Positions 1 to 12,800 of a DNA stretch of 64,000 bases are shown here, piece by piece (the stretch's first letter is position 1; every line of letters begins with the position of its first letter). Source of the DNA: Diphasiastrum complanatum. Taxonomy: Eukaryota; Streptophyta; Lycopodiopsida; Lycopodiales; Lycopodiaceae. The stretch covers positions 48,554,451 through 48,618,450 of the forward strand of contig CM055104.1 in the NCBI GenBank assembly GCA_029204225.1, given 5' to 3'. The translations under genes were made by a program, and so were the position numbers. The notes beneath the pieces are model-generated. The model saw only the letters and a program-made list of their open reading frames with translations. It was not told the origin of the DNA and searched no databases.

Positions 1-1307
1 AATCAAGCCTTGCTTAACGATTGTGGGGATAGAAATGAGGTTCTTTTTGATACCTGGAACATTAAGTACGTCCTTGACATACTTTTCCTCACCAATGGAC
101 AGAATTATAGAGATGGCTCCAACATGTTTGAAAGGGTAAGAGGAGTTGTTTGCACATTGCACCTTGCTTTGATCATCGATATTCTTCAGATTTGTGAATG
201 CATCTCGTCGATAGCTCATGTGCCTAGTGGCACCACTATCAACGAACCATTCAAGAGGCTGAGGAAATTTGATTTTTGACATAAGTTAGCTGAAAAACAT
301 ATATTGCTGAAATCTGAATTTTGTTGGCTTAAAGATGAGACACTCCTACAAGCCAAAAAAGCATAATCTTGCTCAACAAGATTGACTTGATGCTCAAACT
401 GCTGCTCCAAAGTCACCGTGGCAACATTGTTTGCTTCCTTGCTCTTCTCCTTTGCAAGCTTTTTCCTGCAATCTTTAATGAAATGGCCAAACTTGCAACA
501 ATAATGACATTTCCCTTTCATCTTAGGCTCAGAAACAACATTATTATCCTTATTCTTTTGCTCAACTTTGGAACTAGTAGAAGGGGGTTTATTTACCTTT
601 CCACTTACCCTTGGCTTTGCCCTTCAAAAAGAATGCTTGTTCGGAGGAATCTCCAGCAGAGAAGTTGTTACACATCTGCTCTTCTTGTAGGAGCAAGCCC
701 ACAAGCTCATCGAAAAAAATTTTAGATCCTCTCAAGGAGATACTCAATGACGTAACAAAAGTGAGATATGAAGCAGGAAGAAAATTCAAAGTAATGGAAA
801 CAAAATGAGCATCCTCAATGATCTCATCAATATTCAAAAGCTCCTCTCGAAGATCCTTGATCTTCGTTAAGTGATCCATCAAGAGCTCACCTTCTTGCAT
901 CTTCATATTAGAGTTGGTTTCTCAAAGAAGAACCTTTGCTGCATTTTTGACTTGGAACATCTTGAAAAGAGTTCCCAAGCACTCTTCGAGGTCTTGCAAG
1001 ATCTAATGTGGGGCAAGATAGATCTTTTGTCCGACAATGCAATAACGGAGTGGGCTTGAGCATCCCTCCTATCCCATTTCTTTTGATCATCTGAAGGTGC
1101 TGTTGTAGCTGAGGATGCACTCGGCCTTCCAGGAGTAACAGGAGCAATATCTGCAGGCCTTTCATCTTCACCATTGACAACCTCCCACAAGCCTTTAGCT
1201 ATGAGTAGGTTCTTGATCATGTAACTCCATAAGGAGTAGTTGGATCCATCCAACCTATCTTCATTGAATAGAGCTCCAAGAGATTCAGATTCTTTTGCCA
1301 TTTGCAC
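1..1307 (-). pseudogene. Copia gag-protease (broken)
   Basis: Gag capsid and the start of the protease of a Ty1/Copia polyprotein. The N-terminus (903-1307) has the family pattern LDGSNYSLWSYMIKNLL and KGLWEVVNG. The middle (589-906) reads MKMQEGELLMDHLTKIKDL and SLRGSKIFFDELVGLLLQEE. The C-terminal part (216-521) has a zinc knuckle of form C-x2-C-x4-H-x4-C (CHYCCKFGHFIKDC). A frame change near 905-1000 and a stop near 588 separate the three blocks. The protease follows in yet another frame, with active-site D-S-G-A at about 232-240 and a downstream VLNVPGIKKNLIS block near 25-75. The gag is closely similar in wording to the one at 13965-14780, so both belong to one Copia lineage. Not translatable as a single protein. 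Confidence 0.85.
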
Positions 1308-2522
1308 AGAATAAAAATCAGCCTTTAGTAGATCTAGAAAACAGCTTCAAATCTGGAAAAATGAGGATTTGAACTTTCCAACAACTGAATCTATTTCAAA
1401 AAGGCAGCAAACATGAAGCTGATTATGAGCATAATGTAAAAGGCTTAAAAATCACAAAAAAATCAGCATGCTGCAAAATGGGTTAGCTTCCATCAAAGCC
1501 TCCACCGAAACCTTAATTTTCAGCATGAAAGTGTGCCTCATAGGCTCATACACACATAGATGGCTGTAGGGTAGCACCCTCTTGCAAGCTACCAAAACTA
1601 GCAAACCTTAGTGGCTATTTATAGTGGACAAACCCTACCTCCTTTTATATTGATTTGGAGAAAAAGTGAAATTCAAAAATTAGGGCCAAAAATAGAAAAC
1701 CATGTAAAATAGTATTTCTAGGACCACCATGTGTAATATAAACTACGTGTAGACTAGTACTGCTGGAAGTAGAGAATTATGGACTATAATGCATGTCCAT
1801 AACAGTTACTCCTTGGTCTTGAAGGCCGTTGCAGTACATGCACTCCCAATCAACACTCGAATGTGATAAATCAGCGATTTCCCTGCAGATATTTGGAAAT
1901 ACTAGGGCGGTAGCAAAACCTCAACTTTCACCTCCAAGAGTAGTAAAAAACAGCCCCAAATTGGATAAATTCTGCAATGAGATCTGAAAATTTGCGGAAG
2001 GTAGATCCGTAGTAGGTTGCCGTTTGTTAAGGCATATTTTCAGGCTCAAACGTTAAAAACAAGGGTTTTATCAATCTTCAACTCCAATGACCTTGAAAAT
2101 GTTAAAAAATTGAAATTCTCCCAAAAATTATTATCCTTGCCCAAATTTCCTGGCTTGCTGCTTTGTAGTCAATGATTTGGCACTAGGATAGGGGCCAATA
2201 CCCTATTCCACACATGCTGGCCTGCAGGTGAAAATTATGAACGATTCCCCTGAAAAAAAATGTGCGCTGCCACAGATCAGGAGTCATTGCTCAAAAATCG
2301 GCTGTGAACTGGCTCATATAGTCTCTCAGATGTGGAGAGGGGAAGTCGTTTTCCTGCCCTTCAAAAATGTTCATTAAAAATTGGGAAAGAGGAGCCAAGA
2401 TTTTTTCAGGTGTTTATCGCTGGCCCAAATGATGATCCCACAATGACGGGTGCCTCCCTTCTCCTCCTGCATGCAATTTGGTTCTCCATAGTGGCACTTG
2501 TAAGAATTTGGTCTCTAACCTA

Positions 2523-2535
2523 GGCTTTGATACCA
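2523..2535 (-). other. Copia primer-binding site (initiator tRNA-Met)
   Basis: On the minus strand this reads TGGTATCAAAGCC, the usual plant Copia primer site with one change from TGGTATCAGAGCC. It orients the element and puts the 5' LTR at higher coordinates. It sits within a short imperfect inverted repeat (arms 2497-2512 and 2532-2546). Confidence 0.75.
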
Positions 2536-3150
2536 ATTTTTACAAGTCTAATTCTTCAAGCTCATCAAACAAGGAAGGCCAGTGTGTCGTATGAGCCTTC
2601 CACCAACCATAGGCACCCTCCGTGCATGCCCTTTGTGTCCCAGGAACAGTGAGTGACTTGTAGGTTACCACCCCCATGCCCTGCCTAGACGCTGTGACCC
2701 ACTTGGTCACCCTCGCTACTTGCTGGCTAGGTTCTTGTCACACACGGACGGCTGGGGTTCAGACAGTCACGGTTTTCCATTTCTCTGATAGCTTTTCAGG
2801 CAGTCGCATTGGGTCATGACCTGTGACGCACTTGTCCCAACTTGGGCCAAGTTTCCCCTTTGGTTACCACTATGTAGGTCAGGGGCAGCTTAAGAAAGTA
2901 AATGGGAGGAGAGGTGATCAATAAAGGGGGCTTGCATATGGCATGGTTATTATGGAAAACTACTGTTGCCATCTGTTGCTTAGTGTGGCTTGAGTTTTGC
3001 TGTCCTATGTTTTCTCTATTAATCTGTCCAAGTGGAGTTTAGTTCACATCCAAGCTAGTCCTCTTGACCTTGCTGCAATCTAGAGAATAATAATCTTTCC
3101 TTCGAAACATGATCTCAACCCCAAATTACAACCATGCGAGGCTGTGACAG
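2536..3150 (-). repeat. Probable 5' LTR of the Copia element
   Basis: The segment between the primer site and position 3150. On the minus strand it would begin TGTCACAGCC and end at the primer site. The start has a canonical TG, but the end does not read CA and the second LTR is outside the window, so both boundaries are inferred. No coding content. Confidence 0.45.
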
Positions 3151-3676
3151 ATATCAAACATTTCAAAGTGATAGACTAACAGAATTAACTATTATTGAAG
3201 TAGCTATAGAAAATAAATCAAAAGATTTGAAGTAGTGAGATGGGTGGGCTGTGGAGCTGGTTAGATAGATAGGGGAAAACAAAAGATAGGTTGAAGAGGC
3301 CTATACAGAATCATTGAACATGTTTGTTGCCTTGGCCAACTTCAGGCTTTTAGTTCTGTGCAGGTAAGATACTTGAGGTGAACCTGCAGTGGGTGATTAA
3401 TATTTGTACTGGTTTCATGTAAGTGCATACAAGGCATATTCCAACTTCTAGCCAAAATCTGGAAGAGCTCTATGACTGAAAGATGTGGCTGGTGGATGCA
3501 CATATTGTTGTCAATGTCCAATCCCAATACAACTATGTAAACAAAGTACATATGTTTGCATGGAGTGAACTTCCTCTTTGCCAGCATGAACTTGAATTGA
3601 AGTTGACCCAATGAGTGGTATTTCATGGTAGAATGTTTCTGAGTTTATGATCAAAGCATTTCTGCAAATTTGCCAG
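3151..3676 (+). other. Intron sequence upstream of first visible NUP155 exon
   Basis: No gene or repeat recognised. It ends in the splice acceptor TTTGCCAG at 3669-3676 preceding the first NUP155 exon in the window. A minus-strand open frame at 3342-3626 shows no recognisable domain and is treated as chance. Confidence 0.5.
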
Positions 3677-3889
3677 GTGCGAGGAATGGAATGTATTCGA
3701 CGATTACTTAGAAGATCTGGAGAGGCTTTGGTTTTGATACAGCTTCTCTCACAACATCATCTAGCCCGTTTAGCCCAAAATTTGGATGCTACAACACGTC
3801 GCCAGTTGGTGCAATTGAGCTTTCATCAACTTGTCTGCTCTCAAGATGGAGATCGAATTGCTACCCGCCTGGTTGCTGCTCTTATGGAG
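3677..3889 (+). CDS. NUP155: NUP155 exon (first in window)
   Basis: Acceptor ..TTTGCCAG, donor ATGGAG|GTTTGG. 71 codons, phase 0 at both ends. Encodes VRGMECIRRLLRRSGEA through DGDRIATRLVAALME, one of the most conserved stretches of plant NUP155. Its left splice site shows that the gene continues upstream of the window. Confidence 0.95.
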
Positions 3890-6800
3890 GTTTGGAAATT
3901 CTAAGCCTAAGTTTGTACATCTTGACTATCTAAGGACACAGATATTTTGCGTTCACCACCTTTTCCAGTTCAACTATTCTTTCATGATCACTTTATGCTA
4001 TTGTTCTCACTTCTTCAACCTTGATGCCTGTTGAAATAAGAGATGTAATTAGTCTTTGCATTTGTGTAGTACTATGTCTCACCAGATGGAAGGGGCACAG
4101 TAGATGACATCAGCATCAAGCTAAGAGAGGGATGTCCAAGTTACTATCATGAATCAGATTATAAGTTTTATCAAGCTGTTGAATGCCTCGAAAGGGCAAC
4201 ATCTGCTCGGGACGTTGAACAAAGGGAGGCACTTGCGAAGGAGGCACTTGATTCACTAGGAAATGTACCAGAAACTGCAGATCTTTTGAGTGTTTGCCAA
4301 AGATTTGAGGAGATTAGGTGTGTCATTTAATAATCAACAATCAATAATCAATTCTTTGAGTATGCTTTAAAACCGTTATTCATTGAATCATTGACTCAAA
4401 GTAGTGGATGAAGTTCTTGCAGAACTGCTTCAATTATTTTCTTGCCTCATCATCTGCAGTTCTGCTCATAGTGTTTTAATGATGCCAAAGGATCTAGGTC
4501 TGCTTGTCTCTTCTTCTTTTGTCATTGTTAATGTACATTGGGACCTAGGGAGCAAATTGAGCATTTGGTGTTTTGTAGTAGTAACCCTTACCAGCTAGAC
4601 TAAATTTATTATCGTGCATGGATCTCTCACCTTGAATAAAGCATTCGGAGCAAATACACCATTTTTTGCAAGAGCTTTCGCTTTTTGAGTTCTATCATTT
4701 ATATGTAGCTGCTAAACTTGGAAGGCAAACCGTCCATAATCATCTAGATTCATTGTAGGAAGATGTGAGACTGAACACAGGGCTTGTTAGGGAGTTCTTA
4801 TACCAGAGAAGTGGTGGGAAGGGCAATTGGGGGAAACTAGGAGTGTTGGGAGAGGAAATAGCCACAGGAAGGGAGTGGAATTGAGTAAATCGGAACCTAA
4901 AAGTGTTGATGAAGCAGAACAGGGAGGTTCTGTATAAGATAGTATGATGAAATATGATAATATAACTGAACACAGGGCTTGTTAGGGAGTGCTTAAACCA
5001 GAGAAGTGGTGGGAAGGGTAAGTTTGTTGAAACTAGGAGTGTTGGGAGAGGAAATAGCCACAGGAAGGGAGAGGAATTGAGTAAATGGGAGCCTAGAAGT
5101 GTAGATGAAGCAGTATAGGAAGGTAAATCCAAAGAGGTGATAAAGTTTTTCGTATATGATAGTATCATGAAATATTGATGTTGAAAATGATACAACGCCT
5201 TAATCTTGTTATTTGAATTAGTTTGTTTTTAAACAAGGGGGATACCAAATCAGGCAGGCATAGCTATTATCAAATCACTTGGCTTTTTGAAAAAGTTTTA
5301 ATCATTTGGAGATAAAGTTTTAGTGCTATGAGGGATCACCTATTGAAAGGCAAGGAATCTGCTTTGAGAGGTTGTGGAAACTTGAGGAGCCTTTCTATAA
5401 GATTATATGTAGAAGACAAATGAGAGAAAGAAAAGTTCAATTCTACAAATATCTGATTCTCCTATGAACTATTTCTGCAAGTAGCAGTGAGCTTATATAT
5501 GCTACTGAATTGCATTTGCAAAACACAATTAACCTCCTTTTCTATGCATGTGTTCAAGATTGTGAGCAAGCTGGATCAATAATATGTATGGATCTCAGGG
5601 AAGTGCAGACTACAATTTGTTGTCTCTTTTGGCCTTCATAGTGATGAGCATATTTGTGCTACCAGTGCGTCCAGAGGATTGATAGTGCTGTAAAGGTAGA
5701 AAGCTGTTGTGTGCATACCTGATAGATGTAATCTTCACTTACTCTTGGGTGTTGATGAAGTGGCAAAAGGTGCCTTAACATAATATGCTCCTGGCATAAG
5801 GTGGCTCCATTATGTGAAAATAAGAAGTTTTTTGTCTTCTTTAGTTGTTATGTTAGACTTTGACGTTGACATCGATACATAATCCAGTCCCGACTCCATA
5901 TTTTACTTAGCGTATGAAGTATCTAATACTATTATGGGTTTTCCTTATCTGTACATGTGCTATTGTATGCATCAGATTTTATGAAGCTGTTGTGGAGTTG
6001 CCACTTCGGAAAGCACGGGCTGTGGATCAAAATGAAGATGCTTTTAATGAGCATATTGATGAAGGTCGACGTCAGGTAGCTCTTGCAGCAAGGATGCAGT
6101 GTTATGAAGTCGTGACAAATGCTCTCCGCTCTTTAACAAGTCAGACGATACAAAATGGGAATCGCCCAGGCTTTGGGGCTCCAAGTAAAACTGTAGCCTC
6201 CCGACAACTTCTACACCTGCCTGAAAAAGAAAAGTATGTACGACAGATCGTTCAACTAAGTGTACGATGGCCTGATAGTGCTTTTCATGAGACCTTGTAT
6301 CGGACAATGATCGAGCTTGGCTTGGAGCGTGAACTTTTGGAGCTTGCAGGGTCAGACTTGGTCCCATTTTTGCAAAATGCTGGAAATTTGCAAGCTGCTA
6401 AGGTATAAAACATTTGAAATAGATGCTACCAATACTTATGAATACCTGTTAGCAAAGTAAATAAGATAATTGTTCGAAAATCAGAAATGCCTGTTTCTAT
6501 CTGATTTATTGATTTGGATATTACATTAAGTACTTCTATGTCGTGGTATGGGTTTTCGAGTCATCGGCATTAAAAAGGTTTTAACCAACTCATGAGCTAA
6601 TGAGGTAGAGCAGTCTTTTTGGCTTAAAGCACAGATATAATGCATTCTTCCGTACTAGCTTTGAGTTGCTGTTGATTATTTAAGCTATGCAAATTTATTG
6701 CATATTGCACTGCTTGGCTAGGGACTGCTATACAGGATAAATGTGAGACCTGTTCCAGCTAATAGTACCATTCTTGATGTGTAGGCTGAGACCAGACGTT

Positions 6801-9800
6801 ACAGGCAGTCTACACCATTATCACCGTCTGTCTCACAGCCACGGCAGCCGATAAGCATAGAGCAGGCAAAGTACCTTGAGCTCTTAGCGCGCTTTTATGT
6901 ACACAAGCGGCAACATGCACTTGCAGCTCATGTTTTACTAAGACTGGCGGAGAGAAGGCAGGTTGAAGGTGGTGAACAGATTACACTGGAGCAAAGGTTT
7001 ATAACCTTAATAATTCATGTCTGTTCTTACTTTTTCTCAAAAAGCAGCGTAAAAAGTACATTCCACTTCTACGGCTGATTCCCTTGCATAATTTTTTTTT
7101 CCATTATGCCTCAAAACTTGTTATGTCTTTAAACAGGACCTCACTAAAATGTTGTGAAATATCACAGAGGGTCTATGTCAACAGTTCCTTGGGCATAGCT
7201 GGGAGCATTGCATCTTAAGTGACATCAGGAGTATTATTTTTAACTCTTTAAGATAATCCCATGGAGTTAGTTTCAAGCGGTTAGAAATCATTTTATGTGC
7301 AGTACATATTCTTTTGGTTGTTTTTACGAAGTTATTGGTGAATGGAAATTTCCTTTCTGTAAGAATTGCTGAGTGTATACGTGCTATATGTTCCCTCGGG
7401 TTTCTAAAGGGCTGTGGGGGTGGTCTAGACTCATTCAACTAATCTTAAAAAAACCAAAAATCGGTGACCTGTAGAGCAAGTTTGGTGAGTCCAATTTGTG
7501 CCTTTCTTATAGAGCCTACAACCATATGCAAAAAAATAACAAAAAGAGCCCTTAAAACAATTGTGGGTCCTGGAGTGAGTGAGTCGGTCATAAAGCCATT
7601 ATATGCCATAACGTAGGTCTCCTCATCGTCTATACCCTTAATTTGTACGTATCTCTTCACCACTTGCCTTGTGCTTGGCTATAGGTCCATTTGTATTGTA
7701 CTTGGTTCTGTATACCCATTTGTTGCCAATGGGTTTCTCTCTCTCAAGAAGGTCAACCCTGCGTTCCATGAAGTTTGATGGAATCCATCTCCTCATGCAT
7801 TGCTCTTTGCCAAACCTCACTATCCTTGGCTTCTTCATAGCTAGGGCTCCTTGGACTGAATAATATCACACATAAGCACAAGATTAACTTGGTACCTATC
7901 AGTCTCCTTCCTCTCAAGTGTGGAACATCACAGCTCTCCCTCTTTACTAGATTCCGCCGCTTCATCTTTTGCTTCTTCCGGAGGTGATCCACCATGAGAC
8001 GAGTAGGTATCCGAAGGTGTTTCCTTTTCCTTATGCTTCTCACTTGCAATTTCTGTCCTTCCAGATCCAATGGGTTTGTCCCTCCCCCATCTAGATGTCT
8101 CAATTGGAGGTGTGCCATGTCCTTTATCCTCGTTCTTTTGATAAATTTGCGGTGGTGGTACATCAACATTTTCTTCATCTTAGATGATAAAAACAGTGAT
8201 AATGGTGAACAATGGACAGCATTTGTCACTTCACTGGCATCAGAGAGTTCTAATGATGACACCCATTGGTATGTTGATTCGGGAGCAACAAAACACATGA
8301 CAGGTAACAAGACTTGGTTCAAGAGGTTGACATTAAAAGGTCCCTCAAAACAATGGCAATGTCTTAGATTTGGGGAATCAACACTATACCTATGTAGTTT
8401 CCAAGTGGACAAATCAAGATGATTGAGAATGTGTTATATTTCCAAGATTGCTAAAGAGACTTTTCTCAATTGGGGCAATCACAAACTATAGGCTAGAGGC
8501 GGAGTTTAGTGATAGAAGGTGGCAGATCAATGACGCAAAGCAAGGATTCAAAGTCATTGTTGATGGATACACGGACTTGTGGCATCGACAATTAGGCCAT
8601 TTGAACCTTCAAAGGTTCTCATCTACTTCGCAAACAAAGGATGGTAATGGGATTGCACAATTGGAATGATCATAAGGAGCGGGTCGTGTGCTTGGAAAGC
8701 AACACAAGGAGAAGTTCAACAAAAAAGGGGCAATAAGAGCCTGTACTTGAATTAGTACACTTAGATCTATGCGATTGAAAAAGACTATGTCCATCTGTGG
8801 AGCATTCTATTTCATGGCATTCATCAATGACTATTCACGAAAAACATGGATATACACCATAAGGGAGAAATTGAAGAGCAATTGATAACTTCATGCATTT
8901 CAAGGTGATGGTTGAGGACGGATTGTGGGGGACAGTATTGCTTTCCAGCTTTCATTGATTTCTACAAAGAGTATGGGATCAAGTAGCAGTTTACGCAACC
9001 TGATACATTGTGATGGCATGGTGTAGCAAAGAGGAAGAATCGCACCGTTGTGGAATCGGCAAGAGCAATGATGACACACACAAGGATTATCGACACTTTT
9101 TTGGGTGGAGCAGTTTGTATAACTATGTCTTTGTAGAATAGGAGCCCTATCATGTCAGTTCCTAATTGCACACCAAACGAGGCATTTATGGGAAGCACAC
9201 CCAAGAAGGATGGGTTACAAATTTTTGGATGCAAGGTGTACGTTCACATACACAAAAAAGAGAGTAATAAGGCATGAGCAAAGGCATTGAAGTGCATCTT
9301 TACAGGTTATGATGAACAGGTGAAAGGATATCATTGTTATAATCCAATTGGTCCACATTTATACATTAGTCGCAATGTTGTGTTTGATGAAGGAGGAGAA
9401 AGATTGAGATGATCTATCTAGCTCTCCATTTGATATTGGTAAGTTGCTTGACTTTGCCCTTTTTGATATCGACTTGTTTTTCCAACAATTTTCCACCCCA
9501 TGACCAAGCTTGTTGCAATAGAAGCACTTCCCTTTCTTTTTCTTGCCTGCTGATGTACCTTGATCATCATCTTCTTCATCTTTTGGGGCTTCTTTTGAAA
9601 CTTCTTGTATTTTTGATCTCGTTTTACCAAGTTCTAACATTGCTTGATCATCACTTGGCACTAACCCTAACCACATCCTTGTGTTGCTCCTCCTATAAGA
9701 GTGCTCTGTAGGTCCTCAAATTGGGGAAGTCTCTTCCTTGCCATGAGGCCACTAACAAACAATTGATTTGAGTTGCAGCGGATCGCTACTGGAACAACAA

Positions 9801-12800
9801 CGATTTGCGATTGCGGATTGCTATAAAAAAGAAAAAGAATAAGAAAAAGGGAAGCTAAAAGACAGCTTGAATGCCGTAGAATAAGCTGAATGATAAGCTA
9901 AACTAGTACCTAGTGCAGTTATCGAGAGGCATAAATTGTAAAGCAACATACGCTTTGGATGCCCACACAACTGATAGAGAGTTGAGAGAGTATATGAAAT
10001 GGCAGAGGAAAGCTCATCATATCATCAAGTTATTAGTTAAAGATATGATTATTCCACATATCAGAGATGCTGTTGGACCCAAGGAAGCTTGAGATATTCT
10101 CAAGAATATGTACGAGAATGTTAACCAATCAAGGGTTTTGTTCTTAACAAATAAGCTACATACTCTAAAAATGGATATAGGAGAATCAGTGACGGATTAT
10201 TTTGCACGGATAAAAGATTTTCGAGGACAACTTATAGCGGTTGGAGAAAGTATCTTAGATTCAATATGAGTATCTATTATGTTGAATAGCTTATCACTAG
10301 CTTATTAGATTTGTCATGATGTTATCTTTATGGGGAACCAGGCCTATCTTGTTACAAGAGGAAATGAGAAGTCATAATCTCATGAACAAGGAAGATTTAA
10401 GAACTAGGATTCATTGCAAAGTAGCAGGGACAAAATTCGAAGAAAGGTGAAAAGTGGAAAAACAACAAGGGGAAGAAAAAGTAGCAAGAGAATTGGGAGA
10501 ACAACAGTAAATCAAACCAACAGGAAGATGAAGACAAGGCAAGTTCCAACAGGAAAGGAAAATGCTGATTGGCTATCTAGTTTTCAACCACTGGATGATG
10601 ATACAAATGTCAAGTTGGGAGACAATTATACTTACAACATCAAGGGTGTTGGGAAGGTACATATTCAATTACCTTTGGGAAAGGTTGGTGATATCAAGGA
10701 TGTTCTTTATGTACCTGGCATAAAGAAGAGCTTACTCTTAATTTCAGTAATAGAAAAACAACATATGGTTGTACAGTTCAATGAAGAACAATGTCTTATC
10801 AAGAAGAAAAACAATGAATTGGCAGCTAAAGGGATCCTTGCAAGAAAATTGTATAAACTTCAGGCTCAAGTGATAAGCCATCAAGCTAGAATTGTTGATA
10901 TTCAAGGGACGAGTGAGTTATACCATGGGAGGTTTGGACATTTGAATTCTAATAGTCTGAAAGTTTTGAGGAAACTTAATATGGTTATAGGTTTACCTCA
11001 AGTAATTTCACATCACAAGCTCTGTGAAGGTTGCCTTTGGAAAACATCGTAGACTTATATTTTCTTCTAGTACAATTAGAGCAAGAAATATTCTAGAACT
11101 TGTTCATACAGATTTGTGTGGTCATATGAAAACACAGTCCCATGGTGGAGCAAGTTATTTTATGGTGTTTGTGGATGACTATTCTAGGAATATCTTCTCA
11201 AGAATAAGGGCGAGGCATTTAGATGCTTTACTTGGTTTAAGGCACAGGTGGAAAAAGAAATAGGTAGACAGATAAAGATACTCCATTCAAATATAGGGAA
11301 GAGTATCTTTCTACAGAATTTTAATTGTTTTGCAAGGACAATGGTATAAAGAGACAGTTTTCAAGTACAGAAACGTCTCAACAAAATGGAGTTGCAAAAA
11401 GAAAGAACTGTTCTATTGTGAAAATTGCAAGGAGCATGCTTAAGAGTAAGAATCTTCCAAATTCATTTTTGGGGTGAAGTAGTTAAAACAACAGTTTACC
11501 TTTTGATAAGGAGTCCTAATAAAGCGGTATAGAATCGAACTCTAAAAGAAGCTTATATCAATAAGAAACCTAGTGTAAGTCATTTGAGAGTGTTTGAGTG
11601 CATGTACTCATATACCCAAGGACATGAGAAGCAAAGTTGAATTCAAAGGCAATAAAGTATTTGGTGCGCGGATATGATGATCAAGAAAAAGGATACACGA
11701 TATGGAACAGGAAACACCTATAATACTTCTGTGTGATAATTAGAGTTGCATCAAGTTGTCAAAGAATCCGGTTTTTCACAGTAGATGAAAACATATTGAA
11801 GTTTTACGACATTTCATCAGAGAGAAATTTCAGACTCATGAAGTTGAGCTTATCTATTGTCCTACAGAAGAACAAGTTGCAGATATTTTAACTAAGGGAT
11901 TTGGTAGAAACAAATTTGAGAAGTTTATAGAACTTCTGCGAGTGATAGAGGAATATAATTAACATTAAGGGGAGTGTTAGAAATAAATGCTTATTTAACC
12001 ACCCCTAATGTTAATGCGCCATGCTTGCATATCTTTAGGGGCCTATCTTATTTACACTAGCTATAGTGAATTGTTGCATGTAGTAGGGCGCTATAAATCA
12101 ATTTAAGGATTTATGTTTTTGACTTAGTAATAGACTTGGGAAATTACCAAGTATAGGAACTAAATTTAGATCAAGCTTTTTGCTTTTAGCTTTTGCTAAG
12201 GCTACTAAAAATCTATATAAGGACCGGAGGTGTTCATTGTAGTGTGTTCTTCAGACTTGTGATTAAGCTTGTAGGAAATAGAAGCCTAAGGATCCAGGAT
12301 CTTAACTATTCAATCACACAAAGCATTCTCAAAAGAAAGAGAGAGATGGCTAGAAACCCTCTTGTAGAAACTCGTGGACAGCCAAGGAGAATAGTCAGTA
12401 TTGCTTACAAAAGTGTCTTATACAAATGGGATGCACACATATATATAGTCCAAGATGACTATCTAACTTCATGACTATTGGCTATCCAACTACTTGACTA
12501 TTGGCTATCCAACTACTTGACTATTGGCTGTCCAACTTTCTATAAGTTACATAGAAAGAATAAGGGACCTCCAATACGTCAAGTTGGGGTACTTAATGTC
12601 ACAATTAGGCCTAGTGGACCCATGAGTCCCTACCAAGTTAATTTCATACTAACTTAGCTAATTCTAAGTTTAGTAGGCCTAATATAATAAATGACCATGG
12701 TTACACAACTCTCGACCTTTTGGATCAAAGTAACCTATGGTAATGTAAGCAATTCCATTTACATTCCAACACCCTCCTTAAATGGAAATGCATAACATAA

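Larger units (their letters stand above)
1..3150 (-). mobile_element. Ty1/Copia LTR retrotransposon, 5' part, truncated by window edge
   Basis: Reading on the minus strand from 3150 down, the order is probable 5' LTR, initiator-tRNA-Met primer-binding site (2523-2535), a 1.2-kb leader, gag starting at 1307/1301, and the start of the aspartic protease running off position 1. That is the canonical Ty1/Copia order. gag is broken by frameshifts and a stop, so this copy is dead. It lies upstream of the first visible NUP155 exon (3677), which begins at a splice acceptor, so I infer the element sits inside a NUP155 intron. Leader sequence 1308-2522 has no recognised gene. A TATA-like CTATAAATAG on the minus strand near 1616-1625 is noted but unexplained. 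Confidence 0.8.
7445..9775 (-). mobile_element. Copia element fragment with internal inversion
   Basis: On the minus strand, gag (9775 down to 9411) and RT (8186 down to 7445) are co-linear as in a Copia element. The block that should lie between them, protease to integrase, is present but on the plus strand (8187-9410). De-inverting that block restores gag, protease, integrase, RT order at both edges. No LTRs, target duplication or primer site were found, so this is an internal fragment. All parts carry stops or frameshifts. Confidence 0.75.

Noticed and set aside
10-279. Plus-strand 89-codon ORF
   Set aside because: Antisense shadow of the Copia protease on the minus strand.
1610-1640. Minus-strand CTATAAATAG and TATAAAAGG as the Copia LTR promoter
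   Set aside because: They lie between primer site and gag, outside the LTR implied by the primer site. Could be chance in A/T-rich leader.
4740-5195. 151-codon minus-strand ORF inside a NUP155 intron
   Set aside because: It spans the 195-bp tandem duplication, has low-complexity Ser/Leu/Phe content and no domain.
9409-9711. 100-codon plus-strand ORF
   Set aside because: Antisense shadow of the minus-strand gag with zinc knuckle.
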